Source: Oscillospiraceae bacterium
GTDB taxonomy: Bacteria; Bacillota_A; Clostridia; Oscillospirales; Ruminococcaceae
DNA: 5,255 nt
Direction: 5' to 3'
Assembly: GCA_900766795.1 (NCBI GenBank)
Contig: CAAFWX010000118.1
Span: 1-5,255 of the forward strand
Under the pieces are notes generated by a model that worked only from the letters and a program-made list of their open reading frames with translations, was not told the origin of the DNA and did no database searches. The translations under genes were made by a program, and so were the position numbers. Below are positions 1 to 5,255 of this stretch, in pieces; within the stretch, counting starts at the first letter, position 1, and every line of letters starts with the position of its first letter.

Positions 1-164
1 ATACCGCATAATTATTGTCGTTCGATTGCGCAGTCAGATTTTTCGTCAGATTGTACAAATTGAGTGCAGGCGGGCTAGCGCCCGACAAACGAAATTTGTG
101 CAATATGGCGGAAAATATGCAAGCAAGCGGACGGCAAAGGCGTAAGCCGGTAATTATGCGGTGT
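1..164. repeat. Long imperfect inverted repeat (about 164-nt hairpin element)
   Basis: This gene-free stretch folds back on itself along most of its length. The outer arms 1-17 and 148-164 pair with only G-U wobbles, and 3-14 against 151-162 is a perfect 12-nt inverted repeat. A middle stem pairs 38-48 with 106-116. An inner 12-bp stem pairs 50-61 with 93-104, with one G-U. An apical 5-bp GC stem pairs 71-75 with 80-84. The pairing suggests a mobile miniature element or a structured dispersed repeat. The left end lies at the window edge, so the true boundary may be outside. A small frame open from base 2 to about 142 is best read as a by-product. Whether the element is multi-copy cannot be seen here. 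Confidence 0.6.
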
Positions 165-219
165 TGCCTTAGAGCAGCGCACAATTACAGGCTCGCACAA
201 TTGGACGGCGTTGCCTTAG
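159..219. repeat. Paired short direct repeats beside the hairpin element
   Basis: CGGYGTTGCCTTAG occurs at 159-172 and again at 206-219, with one mismatch. Between the two copies, CGCACAATT occurs at 178-186 and 194-202. The order X-Y-Y-X, all in the same orientation, looks like the remains of a small composite repeat attached to the hairpin at 1-164. I see no open reading frame with a ribosome binding site here. Confidence 0.5.
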
Positions 220-235
220 TATCTCTTAAAAACAC

Positions 236-266
236 AGCCCGAGAGCGTGAAAGCTCACGGGCTTTT
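236..266 (+). terminator. Rho-independent terminator, rightward
   Basis: The stem pairs AGCCCG (236-241) with CGGGCT (258-263). An A-A mismatch follows, then GAGC (243-246) pairs with GCTC (253-256) around a 6-nt loop. A short T run (263-266) ends it. It probably ends a rightward transcript whose gene lies left of the window. Confidence 0.75.
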
Positions 267-274
267 CTATGCCG

Positions 275-311
275 AAAAAAGCAAACGCGGCAAGGAACGC
301 TCCCTGCCGCG
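275..311 (-). terminator. Rho-independent terminator of the antiporter gene
   Basis: Read leftward, CGCGGCA (311-305) pairs with TGCCGCG (292-286), and the stem extends after one mismatch. A T-rich tail follows, with six T at 280-275. It sits 33 nt after the stop codon of the antiporter gene at 345, the expected place for that transcript to end. Confidence 0.82.
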
Positions 312-344
312 AAAAGATATCCATAAACGTTTGTCAGCCGTCCG

Positions 345-1934
345 TCACCCGTCTGTAACTACCGCTATGTCGCCCTCGCGAATCTCGGTTGAACCCTGCG
401 GGATAAGGCTTTCCTCGCCGCGGCGAATGAGCACGATAAGCAGGTCGTTCGGCAGGGAAAGCTCCTTGATTTGCTTTCCGCGCCAGCTGTGCTCCGCGCC
501 TATATGTATCTCCCGCAGGCGCAGTTCCGAATCATCGGTGCAGCTCGGCACGGAAAGCATAACGTTGTCGTGAGCCATTATGACAGTGCCGCCGCGCGGG
601 ATAATGGTTTCCTTGCCGCGCTTTATCATCACAGCGCGCGCCCCCTCGGGGAGTGTTACCTCAGAAAGCTCCTTTCCCGCCCACGGGTGCTCCTCGGTGA
701 TAAAAAAACGAATCACCGAAACCGAGTTTTCGGGCACATAGTCGTTGAACGTCCTCAAAACATCGGAGCTGTCGTCGATTAGCCCTAGCTGCTTTGCCGC
801 AGCGGGAAGCAGCGTGCCCTGCATAAGCATGGAAAACAGGCACACGATAAACACGATATTGAAAAGCTCATTGCCCGTGCCGCTCCCTCCGACAGTCGCC
901 ATGATGGCAAACACGATGGAGGACGCTCCGCGAAGCCCCGCCAGCGAAACAAACACCCGCTCCTTAAGCGAGCGCCTTCCGCAGAACAAAAGCACTGCCA
1001 CAGGTCTTGAAACCAGCATAAGGCAAAGCGAAATCAGCAGCGCCTTAAACGCGCTGGACGCGAACTGCGACGGCGTGGCGAGAAGTCCGAGCAGGAAGAA
1101 CACCGCAATCTGACAAAGCCCCGTTATGCCGTTGAGAAAAACCACAGTTTCGCCCTTCTTCGGAATCTTGGCATTGCCGAGGATAATTCCCGCGATGTAA
1201 ACGCTGAGGTAGCCGTTTCCGCCGAACAGCACAGGAAGTCCATACGCAAACAGCGCAGAAGCCAGAAACATTATACAAGCGAAGCCGTCCGTTGAGGACG
1301 GGAAATGCTTTGAAATATAAACGGTTGCAAAACCGACAGCCACGCCGAAAAGCACTCCGAACCCCAGCTGTGCCAGAATCATCAGCGTCACTTTTCCCGC
1401 GCTTACTCCCTGCGCCGCAACCGACATCGCAAGCACCGTCAGCATATACGAAAACGGGTCGTTGCTTCCGCTCTCCACCTCGAGAAGCGGCGCAAGACCG
1501 TTCTTCAGGTTAAGCTTCTTTGAGCGAAGCACCGAAAACACCGAGGCGGCGTCCGTTGAGCTTATCACCGCGCCCATGAGAAAGCTCTCAGCGGCGCTGA
1601 ATTTCAGCACAAAGAAGCAAAACAGCGCCGTCACCCCCGCCGTCACCACAACTCCAAGCGTGGACAAAAGACAGGCGCTCACCGCCGCGGGCTTCGCCTG
1701 CTTAAGATTAACGGAAAATCCTCCCGTGAACATTATAATTATAAGCGCAGCTTCGCAGACGTCCTGAGCGAAACGATAATTCTCAAACGGAATCTTGAAC
1801 ACGCCGTCGCAGCCGAAAAGGATTCCCACTCCGATAAAAATAAGCAGCGCGGGCACTCCGATTCTGCCCGAAAGCCTGTCGGAAAATACACATAGCACAA
1901 GCACAAGCGCTACTATCAGAATAGTTACCGTCAT
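345..1934 (-). CDS. nhaP2: CPA1-family potassium(sodium)/proton antiporter with two C-terminal RCK_C domains
   Basis: This 529-residue inner-membrane protein probably exchanges cytoplasmic K+ or Na+ for H+ in pH and ion homeostasis. Residues 1-380 form about 12-13 hydrophobic helices of the Na+/H+ exchanger fold. Visible CPA1 marks are SSTDAA (125-130), ESGSND (154-159, with the N158-D159 pair expected at the ion site) and GLRGA (333-337). The tail holds two copies of an RCK_C (TrkA-C) domain offset by exactly 66 residues: W418/W484, G420/G486, P446/P512 and D456/D522. Such domains usually gate transport by ligand binding. I chose the ATG at 1934 because a strong AGGAAGGGAAG site lies 7 nt upstream; an in-frame ATG at 1964 has no well-spaced site. 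The protein resembles NhaP2/CvrA-type potassium/proton antiporters, but sequence alone does not settle K+ versus Na+. It is monocistronic, with its own promoter and terminator. Confidence 0.92.
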   Translation of the reverse strand: MTVTILIVALVLVLCVFSDRLSGRIGVPALLIFIGVGILFGCDGVFKIPFENYRFAQDVCEAALIIIMFTGGFSVNLKQAKPAAVSACLLSTLGVVVTAGVTALFCFFVLKFSAAESFLMGAVISSTDAASVFSVLRSKKLNLKNGLAPLLEVESGSNDPFSYMLTVLAMSVAAQGVSAGKVTLMILAQLGFGVLFGVAVGFATVYISKHFPSSTDGFACIMFLASALFAYGLPVLFGGNGYLSVYIAGIILGNAKIPKKGETVVFLNGITGLCQIAVFFLLGLLATPSQFASSAFKALLISLCLMLVSRPVAVLLFCGRRSLKERVFVSLAGLRGASSIVFAIMATVGGSGTGNELFNIVFIVCLFSMLMQGTLLPAAAKQLGLIDDSSDVLRTFNDYVPENSVSVIRFFITEEHPWAGKELSEVTLPEGARAVMIKRGKETIIPRGGTVIMAHDNVMLSVPSCTDDSELRLREIHIGAEHSWRGKQIKELSLPNDLLIVLIRRGEESLIPQGSTEIREGDIAVVTDG

Positions 1935-1941
1935 AAAAAAA

Positions 1942-1952
1942 CTTCCCTTCCT
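1942..1952 (-). promoter_or_regulatory. Ribosome binding site deciding the antiporter start
   Basis: AGGAAGGGAAG on the minus strand is followed by seven T and then ATG at 1934. The spacing is right for this start and excludes the upstream in-frame ATG at 1964, which would place the site inside the coding region. Confidence 0.8.
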
Positions 1953-1996
1953 GTTCCCCGACATATACTGCGCGCGGCAGTCCCTTTCCTTATTTT

Positions 1997-2025
1997 ATTA
2001 TATCAGAATTTGTTTAATTCCGCAA
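1997..2025 (-). promoter_or_regulatory. Sigma-A promoter of the antiporter gene (extended -10)
   Basis: Read leftward, TTGCGG (2025-2020) and a perfect TATAAT (2002-1997) are separated by 17 nt. The -10 box is preceded by TGA, giving an extended -10 (TGATATAAT) that would offset the weak -35 (3 of 6 matches). Transcription would start near 1990, leaving a leader of about 55 nt. Confidence 0.8.
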
Positions 2026-2036
2026 TACACATTGCG
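2021..2036. promoter_or_regulatory. Perfect palindrome over the antiporter -35 box
   Basis: CGCAAT (2021-2026) and ATTGCG (2031-2036) are perfect inverted repeats around a 4-nt centre, and a T6 run follows on the plus strand. The palindrome overlaps the -35 element of the antiporter promoter, so it could be a repressor operator. It could also be a weak rightward terminator blocking antisense transcripts from reaching the ABC operon. Sequence does not distinguish the two. Confidence 0.35.
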
Positions 2037-2105
2037 TTTTTTGCAGCAAATATATTCCCCTATGTGGCGTAATTTGAGGTTTTTCGCTGTTTCGCATAAT
2101 ACCCC

Positions 2106-2134
2106 TTGACAAATGGTATGAAATGGAGTAAACT
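2106..2134 (+). promoter_or_regulatory. Sigma-A promoter of the ABC exporter operon
   Basis: A perfect TTGACA (2106-2111) is followed 17 nt later by TAAACT (2129-2134, 4 of 6 matches to TATAAT). The predicted transcription start is near 2141, leaving a leader of about 40 nt. It is divergent from the antiporter promoter, with the two -35 boxes about 80 nt apart. Confidence 0.8.
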
Positions 2135-2166
2135 GTACATATCGGTTATAAACACCAACCCAAATC

Positions 2167-2174
2167 AGAAAGGA
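2167..2174 (+). promoter_or_regulatory. Ribosome binding site deciding the ABC ATPase start
   Basis: AGAAAGGA ends 6 nt before the ATG at 2181. It fixes this start over the longer open frame, which would begin within the -35 box at 2106. Confidence 0.8.
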
Positions 2175-2180
2175 CTCCCT

Positions 2181-3068
2181 ATGGTTAGAATCAGAAACCT
2201 TCACAAAAGCTACGGCAAATTTGAGGTCCTGCGAGGTCTGAACATGGATATCGAGGACGGCGATGTATACGGCTTCCTCGGGCGAAACGGCTGCGGCAAG
2301 ACCACCACAATGAACATCATCACCAACACAATCCCCAAGGACGAGGGAGAAGTGCAGCTTGGAAACGGAAATCCCATTACCATCGGCTATCTTCCCGAAA
2401 GCCCGAAGATTTACGAATACATGACAGCGCGGGAATATCTCGAATATATCGCCGCCTGCTGCCGCTATGACGGGGATATCCCAAAACGCGTGCAGGAGGT
2501 GCTGGACATTGTAGGGCTTGCAAACGCGGCGGACAGGCGCTCCAAGGGCTACTCCAGAGGTATGACCCAGCGTCTGGGCATGGGCGCGGCAATCCTGAAC
2601 AACCCGCAGCTTCTCATTTTTGACGAGCCGACCTCCGCGCTTGACCCGCAGGGCAGGGCAGAGGTTATCATGATAATCAACCGCCTGAAATCCCTCGGCT
2701 GCACCATTGTGCTGTCCACCCACATTCTGACAGACGTGGAGCGCGTCGCAAACCGCATCGGAATCATGCACAACGGCGTTCTCGCCGAGGAGGGTACCCT
2801 CACCCAGATTCTGCGCAGATACGGCGGCGACGTTATAAACCTCCGAATAAGAAATCTCACGCAGGAGAACAAAATAAAGCTGCTGTCCGTGGGATTTGCC
2901 CGCGCGGAGTTTAACAACGAAACCAACCTTTTCCGCTTCGGCTCGGAAAACGCGGAGGAAACCGCGCGGCAGCTCATGCGGCTTATGGCGGACAACGACA
3001 TTATCGCTGAAAGCTTCAGCATCGGCACCGCGACGCTTGAAGAGGTTTTCGGAAAGGTGGTGTGCTGA
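2181..3068 (+). CDS. ABC transporter ATP-binding protein (ABC-2 exporter type)
   Basis: This 295-residue cytoplasmic ATPase would power the membrane permease encoded immediately downstream. The motifs are complete and in order: Walker A GRNGCGKTT (34-42), a Q-loop region GYLPE (69-73, with Glu where many families have Gln, as in DrrA/CcmA-like exporters), a signature SRGMTQ (125-130, a variant of LSGGQ), Walker B LLIFDEP (144-150), D-loop ALD (153-155) and the H-loop histidine at 181. The C-terminal 75 or so residues are the accessory domain typical of drug or peptide exporter ATPases. The substrate cannot be predicted. The gene is first in a two-gene operon, and its stop overlaps the permease start by one base (TGATG). 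No regulator gene, such as the GntR gene often found with such pairs, is adjacent. Start chosen by ribosome binding site. Confidence 0.95.
   Translation: MVRIRNLHKSYGKFEVLRGLNMDIEDGDVYGFLGRNGCGKTTTMNIITNTIPKDEGEVQLGNGNPITIGYLPESPKIYEYMTAREYLEYIAACCRYDGDIPKRVQEVLDIVGLANAADRRSKGYSRGMTQRLGMGAAILNNPQLLIFDEPTSALDPQGRAEVIMIINRLKSLGCTIVLSTHILTDVERVANRIGIMHNGVLAEEGTLTQILRRYGGDVINLRIRNLTQENKIKLLSVGFARAEFNNETNLFRFGSENAEETARQLMRLMADNDIIAESFSIGTATLEEVFGKVVC
3051..3060 (+). promoter_or_regulatory. Ribosome binding site of the permease, inside the ATPase gene
   Basis: GGAAAGGTGG lies in the last codons of the ATPase gene, 7 nt before the ATG at 3068. It favours that ATG over an in-frame GTG at 3062, which it would almost touch. 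Confidence 0.7.
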
Positions 3069-3946
3069 TGAACAAGAATCAGATAAAGGCAAGCTTCAAA
3101 AAAGAGTGGTACCTGTATTCAAGAACCTTCCGCTTCCTTGGAGTTATCATCGCTATTCTTTCTTTCGGAATTGCCGACCCGCTTATGTACAAATCCATCG
3201 CGATTATGATGGAGATGATGCCCGAAATGCTGAACGCAAGCATTGTTCCCATCGCGGTTTCCGCTTCAAGCGAAATCACCGGCGATGTTTTCCAGCAGAT
3301 GACCGACCTCTACAACAACGCGGGAATCATCTATTCCGTAACGCTCAGCGGGCTTTGCAACGGCGCGGCACTCATCTGTATGCTTATTCTCATGTCGCCC
3401 GCGGGCGGCGAGCAGAAAAAGCGCGCCACCATTATCCCTGCGGCTTGCGGTCTGGATTATTTCAACTATCTTCTCCCTAAGTTCATTCTCTACCCCTGCA
3501 CCATTTTCATTCTGACGTTCATCTCGGGAGTTGCGGGCGGTTTTATGTGCAGGGCAATGTTCACTGACGGGCTTTTCTCTGTCGGCACGATTTACCTTGC
3601 CTCGTTTTTGGCGGCAATCTATACCGTGTTCATCATTTCGATATATCTTGCCATGGGCTGCTGCACCGCAAAGCCCGGCGTTTCCCTCATCACGATTTAC
3701 TTCGGCGCAAATATCATACAAACCATTCTGCAAGGCTTCGGGCTTACAAAGTACCACCCGTTCACGCTGCTTTCGCTGGTGTCGGGCGAGATGTTCAGCG
3801 AGGAATATGTCCCCGCGGACAACACCGCGAGCATTGCCGTGGGCGTTGTGCTTTCGCTTGTCATAAGCGTGCTTATGTACCTACTTTCGGCGAACGTGCT
3901 GAACGCCAAAAAGATAAACAACCAAGAGGACAAACCCGAGTTCTGA
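3068..3946 (+). CDS. ABC-2 type transporter permease subunit
   Basis: This 292-residue integral membrane protein is the partner of the ATPase just upstream; the two would form an exporter. A short basic cytoplasmic N-terminus (about residues 1-22) leads into six likely membrane segments, near 23-41, 87-110, 136-160, 172-197, 204-225 and 254-275. The polar loop after the second segment (AGGEQKKRATIIP, 112-124) matches the cytoplasmic coupling loop usual for ABC-2 permeases. The C-terminus is charged (KKINNQEDKPEF). There is no signal peptide and no large extracellular domain, which argues against a MacB/FtsX-type exchanger. Translational coupling through TGATG suggests production in proportion with the ATPase. 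The family is variable, so the substrate (drug, peptide or lipid) is unknown. Confidence 0.88.
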   Translation: MNKNQIKASFKKEWYLYSRTFRFLGVIIAILSFGIADPLMYKSIAIMMEMMPEMLNASIVPIAVSASSEITGDVFQQMTDLYNNAGIIYSVTLSGLCNGAALICMLILMSPAGGEQKKRATIIPAACGLDYFNYLLPKFILYPCTIFILTFISGVAGGFMCRAMFTDGLFSVGTIYLASFLAAIYTVFIISIYLAMGCCTAKPGVSLITIYFGANIIQTILQGFGLTKYHPFTLLSLVSGEMFSEEYVPADNTASIAVGVVLSLVISVLMYLLSANVLNAKKINNQEDKPEF

Positions 3947-3961
3947 TAATAGGTCACCTCT

Positions 3962-4000
3962 AAAAAAAATCCCTTCCAAAGCGGAAGGGATTTCGTTTTA
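3962..4000. terminator. Bidirectional rho-independent terminator between convergent genes
   Basis: An 11-bp perfect stem (3967-3977 with 3983-3993) has a 5-nt loop. Rightward it is followed by CGTTTTA and ends the ABC operon. Leftward it is followed by a T8 run (complement of 3962-3969) and ends queT, whose stop codon sits only 4 nt before the stem. Confidence 0.92.
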
Positions 4001-4528
4001 TTTAGTCTGCCCCTGCGGCACTGCTCTTCGTTTTGAGGAATCCACGCCGATGATATTCATAAGCGTACCGTTACGCTCAAGCGCAAATCTGAACAGCGCA
4101 CAGCCGACAACCGTGATAACAACCAGCTCTCCGAGAGCCACCGTTGCCGCGCTGAACCAGAACGGCTCGCCGCACAGGAAAAGCTCCAGACCTACGATAA
4201 GTCCGTTCGACACAACGGGAAGCAGCGAAGCCGCCCAGATGTTCTTCACTCTGTACATGGGGAACACCGCCACAGCGGTTGCAAGCGTTCCGAAAATGAT
4301 GTCGTACAGACCGAACGGACTGAACAAATTCGCGATAAGGCAGCCCAGCGTAAGCGGCACGCAGTAGTCCTTTCTGTAAAAGCACAGAAGCACCAGAATT
4401 TCCGATACCCTGAACTGAACCGGACCGTAGGCAAGCGGCTGAATAGCAAGCGTCATTGCCACATAAAGCGCCGCTACCAGCGACATTCGCACCAGATTTT
4501 TCGTGTTGAAGATTTCGTTTTTGGACAT
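3998..4528 (-). CDS. queT: QueT, queuosine-precursor ECF transporter S component
   Basis: This 176-residue membrane protein is the substrate-binding (S) subunit of an energy-coupling-factor transporter that imports a queuosine precursor such as preQ1 or preQ0 for tRNA modification. It has about five to six hydrophobic helices. QueT-family signatures are visible: YGPVQFRVSEIL (34-45), the glycine/asparagine-rich helix from LGCLIANLFSPFG (61-73) into the YDIIFGTLAT segment (75-84), SNG (107-109) and LGELVVI (132-138). The length is normal for the family. Its shared ATPase and T subunits (EcfA/EcfT) are not in the window and are usually encoded elsewhere. The ATG at 4528 has AGGAG 7 nt upstream. 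The leader is a preQ1-I riboswitch, which independently supports the substrate. The gene is monocistronic and convergent with the ABC operon. Confidence 0.95.
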   Translation of the reverse strand: MSKNEIFNTKNLVRMSLVAALYVAMTLAIQPLAYGPVQFRVSEILVLLCFYRKDYCVPLTLGCLIANLFSPFGLYDIIFGTLATAVAVFPMYRVKNIWAASLLPVVSNGLIVGLELFLCGEPFWFSAATVALGELVVITVVGCALFRFALERNGTLMNIIGVDSSKRRAVPQGQTK

Positions 4529-4535
4529 AAAAAAA

Positions 4536-4575
4536 CTCCTTGTTTTTTAACGGTGGTTAGCAAAGACAACACCGT
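4536..4575 (-). promoter_or_regulatory. PreQ1 class I riboswitch in the queT leader
   Basis: On the minus strand the queT leader has the compact H-type pseudoknot of preQ1-I aptamers. P1 pairs ACGGTG (4575-4570) with CACCGT (4555-4550). The 14-nt loop ends in CTAAC, whose last C (4556) lies directly before the 3' strand of P1, the position that pairs with preQ1 in known structures. An A-rich tail (TAAAAAACAAGGAG, 4549-4536) follows. P2 forms between CTTTG of the loop (4565-4561) and CAAGG of the tail (4542-4538), with one wobble. P2 includes the Shine-Dalgarno sequence, so ligand binding should block translation. The tail closely resembles the Thermoanaerobacter tengcongensis aptamer as I recall it. 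Confidence 0.93.
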
Positions 4576-4616
4576 ATTTAATTTACGCGCCGCGCCCTAT
4601 GCTCGGCACATGTATT

Positions 4617-4645
4617 ATCATACCACAAACCCGCAGAAAAATCAA
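4617..4645 (-). promoter_or_regulatory. Sigma-A promoter of queT
   Basis: Read leftward, TTGATT (4645-4640, 4 of 6 matches) and TATGAT (4622-4617, 5 of 6) are separated by exactly 17 nt. A TG one base before the -10 makes it extended. Transcription would start near 4610, so the riboswitch aptamer begins about 35 nt into the leader. Confidence 0.8.
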
Positions 4646-4702
4646 GCCCTAAATCAAAAAACAACGGAAATCAATTTTTCGTCATACCGCAAACCGTTTT
4701 GC

Positions 4703-4776
4703 GTAGGGGCACCTGTGGTCGCCCGCCGATTCGTCATATCACAGCGTTAATGCGGGCGGTCACAGACCGCCCCTAC
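4703..4776. repeat. GTAGGGGC-type palindromic intergenic repeat
   Basis: The arms 4703-4726 and 4752-4776 are inverted copies, both beginning GTAGGGGC when read inward and ending GCCCGC. They differ by a one-base bulge and a few changes, two of which are compensating G-U pairs. The loop is about 25 nt. A small 6-bp hairpin (4688-4693 with 4698-4703) adjoins it. No T run follows in either direction, so it is not a standard terminator. Its form fits the dispersed intergenic repeats I recall from gut Clostridia; copy number cannot be judged here. The right arm contains the stop codon of the adjacent regulator gene. Confidence 0.65.
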
Positions 4777-5255
4777 AAAGCCCCGCCGCGGGCGCGGTAT
4801 TCCAGCGCGGTTATTCCCATGCGCTTTCTGAACTGCCGCATGAAATGCACGCTGTTGTCATAGCCGCAAAGCTCCGCAATCCGCCGCACAGTCAGCGTGG
4901 TGTTGAGCAGATAATATGCGGCAAGCTCCGACTTCGCTTTCAGCACGTCCTCATAGCAGCTTGTGCCGAACTCCTGCTTATACAGCGCCTGAAAGTGCGA
5001 GGGGCTTAGCATGAGCCGCTTTGCAAGCTGCTCAACGGTGAATTTTCCCGCGGGGTTTCCGTAAATCTCGGCGCGCAAGCTGCGAAGCCGCTCGCTGTGG
5101 GCGCTTTGTCCCGCGCTTCCCGCGCTGCCAACGGTTTTCGCGATAAGCAGGCGAATCAGCAGGTCGGCGCACTCGCCGCTGTTTTTGTCGGAGGTTATGC
5201 TTTCCGCCGAAAGCAGCTCCAGCACGCTTTCCGCCGAAGAAACAGACGGCACGGC
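4773..5255 (-). CDS. AraC-family transcriptional regulator, C-terminal part (5' end outside window)
   Basis: The frame is open to the window's right edge, so about 160 residues of a protein that is usually 250-300 long are visible. Counting from the GTG at 5252, the DNA-binding domain holds both helix-turn-helix units of the AraC/XylS type. The first is around FTVEQLAKRLMLSPSHF (71-87). The second runs from LTVRRIAELCGYDNS (120-134) into the HFMRQFRKRMGIT segment (136-148). That second unit matches the family signature well, except that the usual Pro after G-x-T is Ala (149). The stretch before it is the end of the missing ligand-binding or dimerisation domain. That GTG is unlikely to be the start, because an AraC protein of this size would lack its sensor domain. 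The last codons (GGAL, stop TAG) run into the palindromic repeat at 4703-4776. The regulated genes are probably outside the window; queT has its own promoter and riboswitch. Confidence 0.9.
   Translation of the reverse strand, partial: AVPSVSSAESVLELLSAESITSDKNSGECADLLIRLLIAKTVGSAGSAGQSAHSERLRSLRAEIYGNPAGKFTVEQLAKRLMLSPSHFQALYKQEFGTSCYEDVLKAKSELAAYYLLNTTLTVRRIAELCGYDNSVHFMRQFRKRMGITALEYRARGGAL

Noticed and set aside
2..142. Small plus-strand open frame through the hairpin element
   Set aside because: It has no start with a ribosome binding site, its sequence follows the palindromic repeat, and a structured non-coding element explains it better.
159..219. Possible CRISPR array
   Set aside because: The repeats are too short, unequally spaced and of two kinds, with no spacer-length units and no cas genes.
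1935..1964. Ten-residue N-terminal extension of the antiporter
   Set aside because: It would begin at an ATG with no well-spaced ribosome binding site, and the strong site at 1942-1952 lies within the extension and serves the ATG at 1934.
1998..3092. 364-codon open frame on the minus strand opposite the ABC ATPase gene
   Set aside because: It lies wholly antisense to a gene with every ABC ATPase motif, shows no recognisable domain and has no plausible ribosome binding site. It is a shadow frame in GC-rich codons.
4688..4703. Six-bp hairpin CGCAAA/TTTGCG as a terminator for the AraC-type gene
   Set aside because: No T run follows on either strand. It is kept only as a neighbour of the palindromic repeat.

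Overview
The window carries four complete genes and one partial gene. It looks like ordinary chromosomal housekeeping and transport DNA from a Gram-positive anaerobe, most likely a gut member of the Clostridia (Ruminococcaceae/Oscillospirales type). This rests on four things: strong AGGAG-type ribosome binding sites, sigma-A style promoters, a preQ1-controlled queT gene, and dispersed palindromic repeats in the gaps. The genus is inference. No phage, plasmid, CRISPR, rRNA or tRNA signature is visible.

Layout. Bases 1-235 hold no convincing gene. They hold a long imperfect hairpin (1-164) followed by short direct repeats (159-219). Two terminators then face each other: one for rightward transcription from outside the window (236-266) and one for the leftward antiporter gene (275-311). 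A CPA1-family cation/proton antiporter with two C-terminal RCK_C-like domains runs leftward (345-1934) from an extended -10 promoter at 1997-2025. A divergent promoter (2106-2134) drives a rightward two-gene ABC exporter: the ATPase at 2181-3068 and an ABC-2 type permease at 3068-3946, joined by a TGATG stop/start overlap. A bidirectional terminator (3962-4000) separates this operon from the convergent queT gene (3998-4528, leftward). QueT is the substrate-binding membrane subunit of a queuosine-precursor ECF transporter. Its leader (4536-4575) is a clear class I preQ1 riboswitch whose pseudoknot covers the ribosome binding site. Upstream of the queT promoter lies a GTAGGGGC-type inverted repeat (4703-4776). 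One arm of it supplies the stop codon of a leftward AraC-family regulator that is cut by the right edge of the window (4773-5255).

How the genes work together. The antiporter, the ABC exporter and QueT are separate transcription units, each with its own promoter, and no shared pathway is evident. The clearest regulatory circuit is preQ1 sensing: when the queuosine precursor is plentiful, the riboswitch should shut down translation of its own importer. I found no previously undescribed multi-gene system. The most unusual elements are the non-coding repeats at 1-219 and 4703-4776.
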